Source: Pseudomonadota bacterium
GTDB taxonomy: Bacteria; Pseudomonadota; Gammaproteobacteria; Acidiferrobacterales; Acidiferrobacteraceae
Reading direction: 5' to 3'
Assembly (NCBI GenBank): GCA_021816625.1
Contig: JAKAXM010000007.1
Location: 1-64,000, forward strand
DNA length: 64,000 bases
Shown: in pieces, positions 27,623 to 37,622 of the stretch
Layout: each line of letters begins with the position of its first letter
Numbering within the stretch: the first letter of the stretch is position 1
Translations under genes and position numbers: made by a program
Notes under the pieces: generated by a model
Told to the model about the DNA's origin: nothing
Database searches by the model: none
What the model saw: only the letters and a program-made list of their open reading frames with translations

Positions 27623-28443
27623 AAGGCCCCCAGCTCGGCGCCGAGCGCGCGCGACCGATCGCGCGCGGCCAGGATGGCCCGCGCCCACATCTCCCGGAAG
27701 CCATCGCCCAGGAGACTCGCCACGGCCCGTTCCGTCGTGCCGCCTGGCGAGGTGACTGCCGCGCGCAAGGCTGCGGCATCCGCCGGTTTCGAGGCGAGCA
27801 TGCGCGCGGCCCCCAGGATGGTGTTGGCCGTCAAGCCCGCGGCCAGATCGGCCGGCAGACCCGCCGCTACCCCGGCCTCGGCCAGGGCCTCGGCCAGCAA
27901 AAAGACATAGGCAGGTCCGCTGCCCGACAGGGCCGTAGCGGCATCCATCAGCGCCTCATCCGCCAGCCAAAAGACCTGGGAAACCGCCCCCAGCACGGCC
28001 GCTGCCACCGTGCGCTGCGCGTCCGACACCGCCGGGCTCGCCCATAAGGCCGTGGTTCCGGCCTGGATCAAGGCCGGTGTGTTGGGCATGGCACGGACGA
28101 CCGCCTGGCCGCCGCCTAGCCACCGGTCGATATCGGCGCCCCGCACGCCGGCCGCCACCGAGATGAATAGGGGTGCCCGGTGGGCGATGAGCGGCGCGAT
28201 GGAGTGGCAGAGCGCGCGTAGCCCCTGCGGCTTGACGGCCAACACTACGGTGGGGCTGGCCGCGACGACGCCGGCTGCGTCCGGGCATACCGTAAGGCCG
28301 AGCGCCTGGGCCCGGCTCTGGTGGGTGGGGTTGCGGTCATAGACGCCGATGTGGGCCGGTGCCGCGTAGCCGGCCGTGAGTCCCGTGGCGAGCGCAAGAC
28401 CCATGTTGCCGGCGCCAATGATGCCTATCGTAAAGTTCTGCAT
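27619..28443 (-). CDS. proC: Pyrroline-5-carboxylate reductase
   Basis: ITIGIIGAGNMGLALATGL-type Rossmann; ALSGSGPAYVFLLAEAL; TSPGGTTERAV. Confidence 0.96.
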   Translation of the reverse strand: MQNFTIGIIGAGNMGLALATGLTAGYAAPAHIGVYDRNPTHQSRAQALGLTVCPDAAGVVAASPTVVLAVKPQGLRALCHSIAPLIAHRAPLFISVAAGVRGADIDRWLGGGQAVVRAMPNTPALIQAGTTALWASPAVSDAQRTVAAAVLGAVSQVFWLADEALMDAATALSGSGPAYVFLLAEALAEAGVAAGLPADLAAGLTANTILGAARMLASKPADAAALRAAVTSPGGTTERAVASLLGDGFREMWARAILAARDRSRALGAELGAL

Positions 28444-28544
28444 GGGGTGAGTGTAAGGGGACTCGACTTTAAGGGAAAGACCGCCTTGTGTCCGTGCTTG
28501 CGCCCGTTATACTTCAATTAACCCTTATCTTGGTAACACACCGT

Positions 28545-29618
28545 ATGGATATCGCAGAACTCCTGGCCTTCGCCTTCAAGCAAAAGGCCTCCGATCTACA
28601 TTTGTCCGCGGGCTTGCCGCCGCTCATTCGCGTCGACGGAGACGTCAAACGGATCAACGTAGACCCTCTGGACGAGCGTGCCGTTCATAATATGGTCTAC
28701 GACATTATGAACGACAAGCAGCAAAAGGAGTATGAGGAGCGGCTGGAGTGCGATTTTTCCTTCGAGCTACCGAATATCGCGCGCTTTCGCGTCAACGCCT
28801 TCAATCAAAACCGCGGCCCAGGCGCGGTCTTTCGTACCATACCATCCAAGGTACTGACGCTCGAGCAGTTGAACGCCCCGGCGATTTTCAAGCAAATCGC
28901 CGACCAGCCGCGCGGCATCGTGCTCGTGACCGGTCCCACGGGGTCCGGTAAATCGACGACCTTGGCTGCGATGATCGATCACGTGAACGAAAGCCGCCGC
29001 GAACATATCCTTACCATCGAGGATCCTATCGAGTTCGTTCACACGAGCAAGAATTGCCTTATAAACCAGCGCGAGGTCCATCGCGACACGCTGGGTTTCG
29101 ACAACGCCCTGCGCTCGGCCCTGCGCGAGGACCCGGACGTGATTCTCGTGGGCGAATTGCGCGATTTGGAGACCATCCGTCTGGCGTTGACCGCAGCAGA
29201 GACCGGACATCTCGTATTTGCAACCTTGCATACGAGTTCTGCCGCCAAGACCATAGACCGCGTGGTCGACGTGTTTCCGGCAGCCGAGAAGGAGATGGTG
29301 CGCTCCATGTTGTCGGAGTCGCTGCGCGCCGTTATATCTCAGACCCTGCTCAAAAAGGCCGGCGGCGGCCGCATCGCGGCCCACGAGATCATGATCGGGA
29401 CCCCGGCGATCCGCAACCTGATCCGCGAAAACAAGATCGCGCAGATGTATTCGGCGATCCAGACGAGTCAGTCGGTCGGTATGCAGACGCTCGATCAATG
29501 TCTCATGGAGCTCGTACGGCTGCGTCAGGTTACGGTCGACGAGGCGCGCAGCAAGGCCGCGAACAAGGATGCGTTTGGCAACAATGCGGCCGCCCCGGCG
29601 ACCGCTGCGCGGAGGTAG
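28545..29618 (+). CDS. pilT: Type IV pilus retraction ATPase PilT
   Basis: MDIAELLAFAFKQKASDLHLSAGLPPLIRVDG; VTGPTGSGKSTTLAAMID; TLHTSSAAKTIDRVVDVFP. Confidence 0.97.
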   Translation: MDIAELLAFAFKQKASDLHLSAGLPPLIRVDGDVKRINVDPLDERAVHNMVYDIMNDKQQKEYEERLECDFSFELPNIARFRVNAFNQNRGPGAVFRTIPSKVLTLEQLNAPAIFKQIADQPRGIVLVTGPTGSGKSTTLAAMIDHVNESRREHILTIEDPIEFVHTSKNCLINQREVHRDTLGFDNALRSALREDPDVILVGELRDLETIRLALTAAETGHLVFATLHTSSAAKTIDRVVDVFPAAEKEMVRSMLSESLRAVISQTLLKKAGGGRIAAHEIMIGTPAIRNLIRENKIAQMYSAIQTSQSVGMQTLDQCLMELVRLRQVTVDEARSKAANKDAFGNNAAAPATAARR

Positions 29619-29623
29619 CCATC

Positions 29624-30736
29624 GTGGGATTTCTGGATCTCTTGCGGCTTATGACCGAGAAGGGGGCGTCCGATCTCTATATTACGGCGGGTGTCGCGCC
29701 CAGTATGCGCGTCGACGGCAAACTGGTGGCGGTGACCCGTCAGCCGTTAAACGGCGAGCAGGCGCGGCAGTTCGTCTACAGCATCATGAATGAAGATCAG
29801 CGCAGCGAATTCGAGGAGACGAACGAGTGCAACTTCGCGATCAGCCCGCAAGGCATAGGGCGATTTCGCGTGAATGTCTTTCGTCAGCAACAACGCGTGG
29901 GCATGGTGTTGCGCAAGATCGAGACTCGTATCCCGCACTTTGAGGAATTGAATCTTCCACCAGTCTTGAAGGACATCGCGCTCACCAAGCGCGGGCTCGT
30001 GATCTTCGTGGGCGCCACCGGTTCAGGTAAGTCGACATCGCTTGCGGCCATGGTCGGTTACCGCAACGAGTATTCGAGCGGCCACATCATCACGATCGAG
30101 GATCCGATCGAGTTCGTGCACGAGCACAAGAGCTGCATCATTACCCAGCGCGAGGTCGGGGTCGATACGGACTCGTTTGAGACCGCTCTCAAGAATACCT
30201 TGCGCCAGGCGCCGGACGTGATCCTGATCGGTGAGGTACGCGCCCGCGAGACCATGGATTATGCGATCGCCTTTGCCGAGACCGGCCACTTGTGCCTTAC
30301 CACCTTGCACGCCAACAGCGCCAATCAGGCCCTCGACCGCATCATCAACTTCTTTCCCGAGGACAGGCGTGGGCAGTTGCTCATGGACCTCTCTTTGAAT
30401 CTCAAGGCCGTGGTATCGCAACGCCTGATCCCCAAGCGCGATGGCAACGGCCGGGTCGCAGCCGTCGAGATCATGATCAATACCCCGTTGATCGCGGATC
30501 TGATCCTAAAGGGCGAGATCCATGGGATCAAGGAACTCATGGCCAAGTCCGGGGAGGCCGGCATGCAGACCTTCGATCAAGCCCTGTTTGGCCTGTACGA
30601 GGCCGGCCTCATAGGGTATGACGAGGCCATGCGCAACGCGGATTCCCAGAACGATCTGCGGCTGCGCATCAAGTTGCAGAGCAAGGACGCGAAAGACGGG
30701 GCCCTGGGCGACACGCTACGCAACATCACATTCTGA
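29624..30736 (+). CDS. pilU: PilT-like type IV pilus ATPase PilU
   Basis: GTG start; MGFLDLLRLMTEKGASDLYITAGVAPSMRVDGKL; GATGSGKSTSLAAMVGYRN; TLHANSANQALDRIINFFP. Confidence 0.95.
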   Translation: MGFLDLLRLMTEKGASDLYITAGVAPSMRVDGKLVAVTRQPLNGEQARQFVYSIMNEDQRSEFEETNECNFAISPQGIGRFRVNVFRQQQRVGMVLRKIETRIPHFEELNLPPVLKDIALTKRGLVIFVGATGSGKSTSLAAMVGYRNEYSSGHIITIEDPIEFVHEHKSCIITQREVGVDTDSFETALKNTLRQAPDVILIGEVRARETMDYAIAFAETGHLCLTTLHANSANQALDRIINFFPEDRRGQLLMDLSLNLKAVVSQRLIPKRDGNGRVAAVEIMINTPLIADLILKGEIHGIKELMAKSGEAGMQTFDQALFGLYEAGLIGYDEAMRNADSQNDLRLRIKLQSKDAKDGALGDTLRNITF

Positions 30737-30903
30737 TACCGGATTGGGAGGCTGCTCGGTTTCAAGGAGCGGACGGCCTTGCCTTGGCGGCAGGCGCGAA
30801 CTCGCGCTAGAATCCGCGGGTCGTTAAAGGACGTGCCGAGAGGGGCGCGGCGCGCGCCCATGGGACGGATCCGCCGCCATGATGACGTAAGGCAGGAAGA
30901 TTG

Positions 30904-31707
30904 ATGACCCGTGAGCGTCCCATCGGCGTATTTGATTCCGGCATCGGCGGCCTTACGGTCGTGCACGCCCTGATGCGGGCCTTGCCAAACGAGCGCATCG
31001 TGTATTTTGGCGACACGGCGCGGCTGCCCTACGGCACCAAGTCGTCGGCGACCATCGCAGGCTATGCCGCGCAGATTACCGAATTCCTGTTGAAGCGCGA
31101 CGTGAAGATGCTCGTCGTGGCCTGTAACACCATGGCCGCGGTAGCCTTGCCGGTCGTGACCGGCCTGTCTCCGGTCCCCGTGGTGGATGTTCTCGACGCG
31201 GGCGCCCGCGCGGCGGCCGGTGTGAGCCGGGTCGGGCGGGTCGGCGTCCTTGCGACCCTCACCACCGTGAGCTCCGGTGCCTATGAGCGCGCCCTGCGTA
31301 TTCATGCCCCAGAACTGCATGTGGTGGCCAAGGCCTGCCCTCTGTTCGTCCCGTTGGTCGAGGAAGGGTGGTTGGATCATCCGGTAACCGAGCTTACGGC
31401 GCAGGAGTACCTGCGACCAGTGCTGGCCCAGGGCGTCGATACGCTCGTGCTCGGCTGCACCCATTACCCGTTGCTGAAGCCTTTGCTTACGCGTCTCGTG
31501 AGCGATACGACGGTCCTCGTGGATTCCGCGGAGACCACCGCGGCCCGTGTCGCCGCGGTTTTGCAGGCGCAGGACCTGTGCCGGCCGCCAGGGGACATGC
31601 CGCCCGCGCATGAATACCACGTTACCGATGTCCCGCAACGCTTTCGGGCGGTGGGCGCCTTGTGTCTTGGCGGACCGCTTCCCGACGTTCATCTCGTGCG
31701 CTGGTAG
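30904..31707 (+). CDS. murI: Glutamate racemase
   Basis: PIGVFDSGIGGLTVVHALMRALPNERIVYFGDTARLPYGTKS; LGCTHYPLL. Confidence 0.97.
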   Translation: MTRERPIGVFDSGIGGLTVVHALMRALPNERIVYFGDTARLPYGTKSSATIAGYAAQITEFLLKRDVKMLVVACNTMAAVALPVVTGLSPVPVVDVLDAGARAAAGVSRVGRVGVLATLTTVSSGAYERALRIHAPELHVVAKACPLFVPLVEEGWLDHPVTELTAQEYLRPVLAQGVDTLVLGCTHYPLLKPLLTRLVSDTTVLVDSAETTAARVAAVLQAQDLCRPPGDMPPAHEYHVTDVPQRFRAVGALCLGGPLPDVHLVRW

Positions 31708-31715
31708 GAGGAGTC

Positions 31716-32810
31716 GTGGGCCCCGCGCCGCTCATGAGTTCCGCTCAGTGGTATTGGCCCGGCCGGCCGCCGCTTCCGGACGCTCACTTCGTCGTCGCAA
31801 CCGCGGAGGCCGCAGCGCAAGCGACGGCGCTGCTGGTTGCCCTTAAGGAGGCAACGGCCAAGCCGTTTGCGCTGCTCTTGTTGGATGAAGGCCCTTATCA
31901 TGGGCCCTTGCCGTGGCTGCGTCTCCCGGGTTTGCGGCCCCGACGGGTGCTTGCGCGTCTTAAGGCGCGCTCGCTCTTATGTCTCGTAGACGGCGAACGG
32001 GTACGCGCGCTGGCTGCGGCGGCGAATTGTCCGGTCGTGTGGGTAAATGGCCGTTCCCGTGACCTGCTCACCTTGGGACAGGTATGCGTGGCGAGCCGGG
32101 CCGTGGCCGATCATATCGGCGGGGGCACGGTCACGGGCGATCCCCTGGTCACCTGGTCGCCGTCCGTTACGACGGCGGACGCGGGATTTTGTGGGCGCTT
32201 TGCGGCCGTGCGCACGGCCGGCCGCTTCATCCTGTATTTCGGGAATACCGTCGCAGGCGACGAGACCGTGGCCTACCAGACTTTTCTGGGCGTGCGCGCG
32301 GGGGCGGGCGGTCTGCTTGCGCTGGCCCCGCACGACCCCACGCGCCACGAAGGCGTGTATCGGGACGCGATCAAATATCATCTACAGACCGTGCGCCAAA
32401 CCCGCCTCATGACATCCGAGGTCCCGGCCAAGACTCGCGTGTATTACATCGAGAGCCCGGCGGCACGCCAGGCGATGTACGCCTGCGCCGATGTGATCGT
32501 AGTCGGCGGCACGTTCACGGACACGCCTGCGCCGCCCCTGGATGAGGGGATCTGGTGCGGGACCCCGCTTGTGCTTGGACCCTATCCCAAAGACGCTCGG
32601 CTGGCCGCCGCGCAGGCCGCCCTGGTGGCCGCAACAGGCCCCACCGCGGAGGCCGTGGCCGCCGAGGTGCAGGCCCTGCTCGCCGACCCGGACCTGCGGG
32701 CGCGCCGGTCGCAGGCCTGGCGGGAATGGTTGACGCTCCAGGGTACGGCACAGGCGCGCTTCGTGACATGGTTTCAGCGGTTCGATGCGTCTCCGACAGC
32801 GTTGCCGTAG
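31716..32810 (+). CDS. Divergent Kdo-transferase (WaaA/GT30)-like or related glycosyltransferase-fold protein
   Basis: ALAPHDPTRHEGVYRDAI...YIESPAARQAMYACADVIVVGGTFTDTPAPPLDEGIWCGTPLVLGPY resembles the WaaA C-terminal half; RBS AGGAGGAG before GTG. Confidence 0.5.
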   Translation: MGPAPLMSSAQWYWPGRPPLPDAHFVVATAEAAAQATALLVALKEATAKPFALLLLDEGPYHGPLPWLRLPGLRPRRVLARLKARSLLCLVDGERVRALAAAANCPVVWVNGRSRDLLTLGQVCVASRAVADHIGGGTVTGDPLVTWSPSVTTADAGFCGRFAAVRTAGRFILYFGNTVAGDETVAYQTFLGVRAGAGGLLALAPHDPTRHEGVYRDAIKYHLQTVRQTRLMTSEVPAKTRVYYIESPAARQAMYACADVIVVGGTFTDTPAPPLDEGIWCGTPLVLGPYPKDARLAAAQAALVAATGPTAEAVAAEVQALLADPDLRARRSQAWREWLTLQGTAQARFVTWFQRFDASPTALP

Positions 32811-32824
32811 GCCCCGCACTCCGC

Positions 32825-34108
32825 TTATCGCGCCCGCCCCCGCTCATAGGCGATCTCGCCGTCCTTGATGGTCATGACGACCTGTCCGCGCACGGTTTTT
32901 CCAAAAAACGGGTTATTGCAGCCCTGCGTCTGCCGAGAACCGAGGTCCAGTGTCCAGGTGGCGGCGGGGTCGTAGAGGCAGATGTCGGCCGCGCCGCCGG
33001 GCTTGAGGGTGCCGGCTGCGATCCCAAGCGCTGCGGCGGGCCCGGAGGTGAGTGCTGCCAGGGCCCGTACGAGCCCGATATCCCCCCCTTCCGCGAGTTC
33101 CAGAGTGAGCGGCAGGAGCGTTTCGAGACCCGCGATCCCGGGCGCGGAGTCACTGAAGGGCCGCTCCTTGGCATCGGGCTCGTGCGGTTGATGGTCCGAG
33201 CACACCGCATCGATCACGCCGCCGGCTACGGCCGCCCGCAAAGCCGCGCGGTCTGCTACGGTCCGTAGCGGGGGCCGCACGTGATAGTTGCTGTCGAAGA
33301 CCCCGATATCGTCTTCCGTCGCGTGGAGCTGGTGGATGGGCGTATCCGCCGTGATCTTTAGTCCGCGCTGCTTGGCGTCGGCGATCAAGGCTGCGCCACG
33401 CGCCGTCGAGATGCCGCAGAAATGGGCGCGCGCGCCGGTCTCCTGAATGAGCGCCAAGGCCCGGAATATCTCGATCAGCTCGGCGCTTTCCGGTATGCCC
33501 GCAAGCCCGAGCCGGGTCGACACACGCCCCTCATGGACTACGCCCTGTGCACCCAGCCACGGGTCCTCGGGGGTCAGGAAGACCAGCAGGTCCATCCCGG
33601 CGGCATACTCGAGGGCGTGGCGCAAGACGGCTGTGTCTTTGATGGGCGCACCCGCGTTGCCAAGCCCGATGCAGCCGGCCGCGTGCAAGGCGTGCATGTC
33701 GGCTAAATGGCCGCCGGATAGCCCGCGCGTGAGGGCGCCTATGGGTAGGACCCGGGGCCCTGCGACCTCGCGGGCGCGATTGATTAGCCACTGGACGGCG
33801 GTCGGATGTTCGAGAACGGGCTCGGTATCCGGTGGACAGCACAGGGTAGTGACGCCGCCCGCCAGGGCGGCGCGACCTTCGCTTGCGACCGTGCCCTTGT
33901 GTTCAAGGCCCGGTTCGCGCAAGCGGGCCCGCATGTCGATGAGTCCCGGGCACACCACGAGCCCCTGGGCCTCGATAGTGCGGTCGGCGATGAAATCTGC
34001 GGGCGGTGCAAGCCCCGCGATCTGCGCACCCTTAACATAAAGGGTCGCCACGCCGTCCCAACCGGTGCCAGGATCGATGACGCGCCCGCCGACGATGGCG
34101 ATGTTCAC
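32825..34108 (-). CDS. Dihydroorotase-like protein, probably non-catalytic (PyrC')
   Basis: [35 protein letters not shown]; HxH replaced by RAR; directly downstream of pyrB. Confidence 0.9.
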   Translation of the reverse strand: MNIAIVGGRVIDPGTGWDGVATLYVKGAQIAGLAPPADFIADRTIEAQGLVVCPGLIDMRARLREPGLEHKGTVASEGRAALAGGVTTLCCPPDTEPVLEHPTAVQWLINRAREVAGPRVLPIGALTRGLSGGHLADMHALHAAGCIGLGNAGAPIKDTAVLRHALEYAAGMDLLVFLTPEDPWLGAQGVVHEGRVSTRLGLAGIPESAELIEIFRALALIQETGARAHFCGISTARGAALIADAKQRGLKITADTPIHQLHATEDDIGVFDSNYHVRPPLRTVADRAALRAAVAGGVIDAVCSDHQPHEPDAKERPFSDSAPGIAGLETLLPLTLELAEGGDIGLVRALAALTSGPAAALGIAAGTLKPGGAADICLYDPAATWTLDLGSRQTQGCNNPFFGKTVRGQVVMTIKDGEIAYERGRAR

Positions 34109-35079
34109 GATGTCTTGGCCTCCGCCGCTTGGGCCCCGGCCAGTCGTGCCAAGATCGCCATGCGTACGGCGATACCGTTCGTGACCTGGGGCAGGATGAC
34201 CGATTGGGGCCCGTCGGCGACCTCCGAGGCAATCTCGAGGCCGCGGTTCATGGGCCCGGGGTGCATGACGATTGCCTGCGGATGGGCGTGCCGCAGACGA
34301 TCGGGCGTAAGTCCGTATAGTGCAAAATACTCGCGCGCGCTTGGGATGAGGGCCCCGCTCATGCGCTCGAACTGCAGGCGCAACATAATGACGACATCGA
34401 CGTCCTTCAGGCCCGCGTTCATGTCGGTGTAAGGGGTGACCCCGAGGCTTGCGACCGCGGCGGGCATGAGCGAGCGGGGCGCGATTACGCGGATCTCTTT
34501 GGTGCCAAGCGCCGTCAGTGCATGGATCTGGGAGCGTGCCACTCGCGAGTGCAGGACATCACCTACGATGGCTACCGTAAGACGACGAAAGTCGCCCTTG
34601 TAGCGGCGTATCGTGAACATGTCGAGCAAGCCCTGGGTCGGATGGGCGTGGCGCCCATCCCCGGCATTGACCACATGCACATGCCGGGGGACGGAGCGCG
34701 CAATGAGGTCTGCGGCTCCGCTTAGGGGATGACGGATCACGAACAGGTCCGTATGCATGGCCTCGAGATTGCGCACGGTGTCGAGCAGGCTCTCGCCTTT
34801 CTGGGTGGCCGATACGCTCGTATTGATGTTGATGATGTCGGCCGAGAGGCGCTTGCCGGCGATCTCGAACGTGGTGCGCGTGCGCGTACTCGCCTCGAAA
34901 AACAGATTGACTATGGTCTTGCCGCGCAGCAGGGGGACCTTTTTGATCTCGCGCTCACCCACGCTTATGAAGGATTCGGCAGTGTCGAGGATTTCTGTGA
35001 TCGTCCGCCCGCTCAGGGTCTCGGTCGTGAGAAAATGCTGACGTTGCTCCGCGCTTTCGCGCGTTCCTTCGGCAATCAC
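34105..35079 (-). CDS. pyrB: Aspartate carbamoyltransferase catalytic subunit
   Basis: [43 protein letters not shown]. Confidence 0.97.
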   Translation of the reverse strand: MIAEGTRESAEQRQHFLTTETLSGRTITEILDTAESFISVGEREIKKVPLLRGKTIVNLFFEASTRTRTTFEIAGKRLSADIININTSVSATQKGESLLDTVRNLEAMHTDLFVIRHPLSGAADLIARSVPRHVHVVNAGDGRHAHPTQGLLDMFTIRRYKGDFRRLTVAIVGDVLHSRVARSQIHALTALGTKEIRVIAPRSLMPAAVASLGVTPYTDMNAGLKDVDVVIMLRLQFERMSGALIPSAREYFALYGLTPDRLRHAHPQAIVMHPGPMNRGLEIASEVADGPQSVILPQVTNGIAVRMAILARLAGAQAAEAKTS

Positions 35080-35564
35080 TCCGGTTTCTCCGTGATCCGG
35101 ACGCCCAGCGGGTTTGGTCCGGTGAGTTTTATGTGCTGATGGGGGCTCAACGTCACCGCCGCTCCCACGATATCCGGTTGCACGGGGAGTTCGCGTCCGT
35201 CGCGCACGATCAATACCGCGAGTGCTACGGATGCGGGGCGTGCAAAGTCGAATATCTCGTTTAAGGCCGCCCGGATGGTGCGGCCGGTGTGGAGTACGTC
35301 ATCGACCAGGATGATATGGCGCCCGTCGAGCGATACGGGCAAGTAAGACGTCTTGACCTGCGGATGGATGCCCACCCGACTGAAGTCGTCCCGGTAGAAG
35401 GAGATGTCGAGCGTCCCCAGGGGCTCCGTGAACGCGAGCCGTTTATGCAGACGTTCGGCGACCCACACGCCGCCGGTGTGGATGCCGATCATGAGCGGCT
35501 TGCGTTCCTTGAAGGGACCGGCCCCGTCGACCATGCGCGCCAAGGCGTGCTCCACGTCGATCAC
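35076..35564 (-). CDS. pyrR: Bifunctional pyr operon regulator / uracil phosphoribosyltransferase
   Basis: [39 protein letters not shown]. Confidence 0.95.
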   Translation of the reverse strand: MIDVEHALARMVDGAGPFKERKPLMIGIHTGGVWVAERLHKRLAFTEPLGTLDISFYRDDFSRVGIHPQVKTSYLPVSLDGRHIILVDDVLHTGRTIRAALNEIFDFARPASVALAVLIVRDGRELPVQPDIVGAAVTLSPHQHIKLTGPNPLGVRITEKPE

Positions 35565-36013
35565 AGTTTGCCTACCTCGTTTTCCGGTGCGTCCGGTCGG
35601 CGCTCATCGAAAAAGGCCTGAAGTATGGTGACGGCCGCCAAGGTATCGAGTGTGGCCTTGCGCCGGCTCTTGCGCGCGCCGGTGTCTGTCAGCTGCTCGC
35701 GCGCCCATAGCGTCGTCAACCGCTCGTCGACCCAGTATACCGGGAGATGGTAGCGGCCGTCCAAGCGGTGCCCAAAACGCCGGCTCAAGCCCGTCATCGG
35801 ATTGTCGCTGCCATCCATGTTGCGGGGCAGACCGATGACGAGACCGACGGGCTCCCAGAGGCGCAGCAGGCGTTCGATCGCCGTCCAGTCAGGCCCGCGG
35901 CGCGAGCATTGAACGGCCCCTGCGCCCTCGGCATGACCGGCGGGCGAGCGTCCCACCGCTACGCCTATGCTCTTGGTGCCGTAATCGAACCCTAGAAATA
36001 TCCCGTCGGTCAC
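35561..36013 (-). CDS. ruvX: Holliday junction resolvase-like / pre-16S rRNA nuclease
   Basis: FLGFDYGTKSIGVAVG; VIGLPRNMDG; YWVDERLTT; GTG start overlaps upstream stop. Confidence 0.94.
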   Translation of the reverse strand: MTDGIFLGFDYGTKSIGVAVGRSPAGHAEGAGAVQCSRRGPDWTAIERLLRLWEPVGLVIGLPRNMDGSDNPMTGLSRRFGHRLDGRYHLPVYWVDERLTTLWAREQLTDTGARKSRRKATLDTLAAVTILQAFFDERRPDAPENEVGKL

Positions 36014-36573
36014 GCGTGCCCGGCGTCCCCGCACAGCCGTGTCACGTCGACCCCCAGGAGATGTGCCGCCGCCGCCCAGCGGGCCTCGGGCGGGGTCTTA
36101 AACAAGACCTCGGAGGTCGCCGGGACACTCAGCCAGGCATTGTCGGCGATCTCTTGCTCGAGTTGCCCCGGTCCCCACCCGGCATAACCGAGGGCCAGGA
36201 TAAACTGTTTGGGGCCCTCGCGGTTGGCGATCGCCTGGAGGATGTCCCGGGAGGTGGAGACTCCGAGGGTTTCGCTAACCGCCAGGGTCGATTCCCAGGT
36301 GCCGAGCGGTTCATGGACGACGAAGCCCCGATTGTTTTGGATGGGGCCCCCGAAGTACACCGGTTGCCGGGCGGCGAGGGTATCGGGGTTTTCGATCTCG
36401 AGTTGCTGAAAGACCTCCCTCAAGGCCAGTTCGATGGGCCGGTTGATGATGATGCCCATGGCGCCTTCGGCGCTATGTTCGCAGATCAAGGTCACGGTCC
36501 GGAAGAAATTGGGATCGCCCAGACCGGGCATGGCGATCAGGAATTGGTTGGCGAGCGGTGTGGTCGCGTTCAT
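36010..36573 (-). CDS. algH: YqgE/AlgH family protein (DUF179)
   Basis: LANQFLIAMPGLGDPNFFRTVTLICEHSAEGAMGIIINRP. Confidence 0.95.
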   Translation of the reverse strand: MNATTPLANQFLIAMPGLGDPNFFRTVTLICEHSAEGAMGIIINRPIELALREVFQQLEIENPDTLAARQPVYFGGPIQNNRGFVVHEPLGTWESTLAVSETLGVSTSRDILQAIANREGPKQFILALGYAGWGPGQLEQEIADNAWLSVPATSEVLFKTPPEARWAAAAHLLGVDVTRLCGDAGHA

Positions 36574-36746
36574 GACGTCCTCCCAGCGAAGTGGTGGGCA
36601 CGTGGGCCGAGACTGTAAAGGCCCCCTGAGTACGGCTTAAACGAGCGACGAGAGGCGTGGGAATCCCGTCTAAGTATTGCCTCGCCCAGCGCCTGTTTCT
36701 TGGCTGCGCCCTAGTATCCGGCATGGTCTGCGCGGTTTCAAGGGAA

Positions 36747-37622
36747 TCACGGGCGCGCCCCCAGGGTTTGCACCGGGCCGGCGCCCGCCATTCGCCCCCC
36801 GCGAAATCGCCAGGTGCGGATGATCGCGAGACTCGGTGGTGCGCCCCCCGACACGGCGGGCAGCGGCGGGAATGGCGCAGCCCCGCGGACGATGGCGATG
36901 GCCGCACGGTCGAGGGCCGGGTAGGGCGATGGCCGCAGGATCTTCACGGCCTCAAGCTGGCCGTTACGTGCGATACGGGCCTCGAGCACGAGCGAGCCGG
37001 TCAAGTGGCGGGCGGCGAGGGTCGCAGCATAGGCACGGCTGCCGATCCGTTCCATGCGCCGGTTCCAGTTCATGATGTAGCGGGCGTACGCGAAGCGCCG
37101 CGCCGATACCCCCCCGTGGCCCTGTCCGGCGGTCTGTGTGTTGCGCAGATCGCGCCGGATCTCCGCCCTGAGCTGCGCCGCTTCGGCGGCGATCCGCCGA
37201 CTGATCCCCATCTGCTCGGAAATCGCCGCCTGCAATTGCCAGGTGGGTTTGACAAAGCTCAGGGTAAGCGGCGACTGGCGCACGCGCAGGATGCGAAATC
37301 GGCGCTGGTGGGCTGCGGTCGTGTGCGGCCTTCGGCGCGGTTTAGGTGTCCCGCCGCCGGTATGGGTGGCCGCAAACGGGCTATGCGCGGCATGGTGGCG
37401 GTGGACCCCGCCGCCGCCACGGGTATTGACCTGAGCCCGGCGGCTCGCGGTCTGGGGCTTGGCCGGGGTGCGGGTTTGCACGAGCGTCACGTCGAGGCTG
37501 CGCAAGGCGCCGGGCTTGGGCATGCGAAAGCGCAGCCCCAGGATGAGCACGAGATGGAAGAGTGCCGCGAGGAATAGGGCGATCCCCAGCCGGTCAGCGG
37601 GTTTGAGCCGCGCGGCCGTCAT
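36747..37622 (-). CDS. TonB-family energy transducer
   Basis: N-terminal TM LGIALFLAALFHLVLILGL; basic linker; C-terminal LTGSLVLEARIARNGQLEAVKILRPSPYPALDRAAIAIV. Confidence 0.85.
   Translation of the reverse strand: MTAARLKPADRLGIALFLAALFHLVLILGLRFRMPKPGALRSLDVTLVQTRTPAKPQTASRRAQVNTRGGGGVHRHHAAHSPFAATHTGGGTPKPRRRPHTTAAHQRRFRILRVRQSPLTLSFVKPTWQLQAAISEQMGISRRIAAEAAQLRAEIRRDLRNTQTAGQGHGGVSARRFAYARYIMNWNRRMERIGSRAYAATLAARHLTGSLVLEARIARNGQLEAVKILRPSPYPALDRAAIAIVRGAAPFPPLPAVSGGAPPSLAIIRTWRFRGGRMAGAGPVQTLGARP

Noticed and set aside
29054-29623. N-terminal extension of the 560-aa pilU ORF
   Set aside because: Lies inside pilT in another frame; PilU homology starts at GTG 29624
30577-31692. 371-aa minus-strand ORF
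   Set aside because: Antisense to pilU end and murI; shadow ORF
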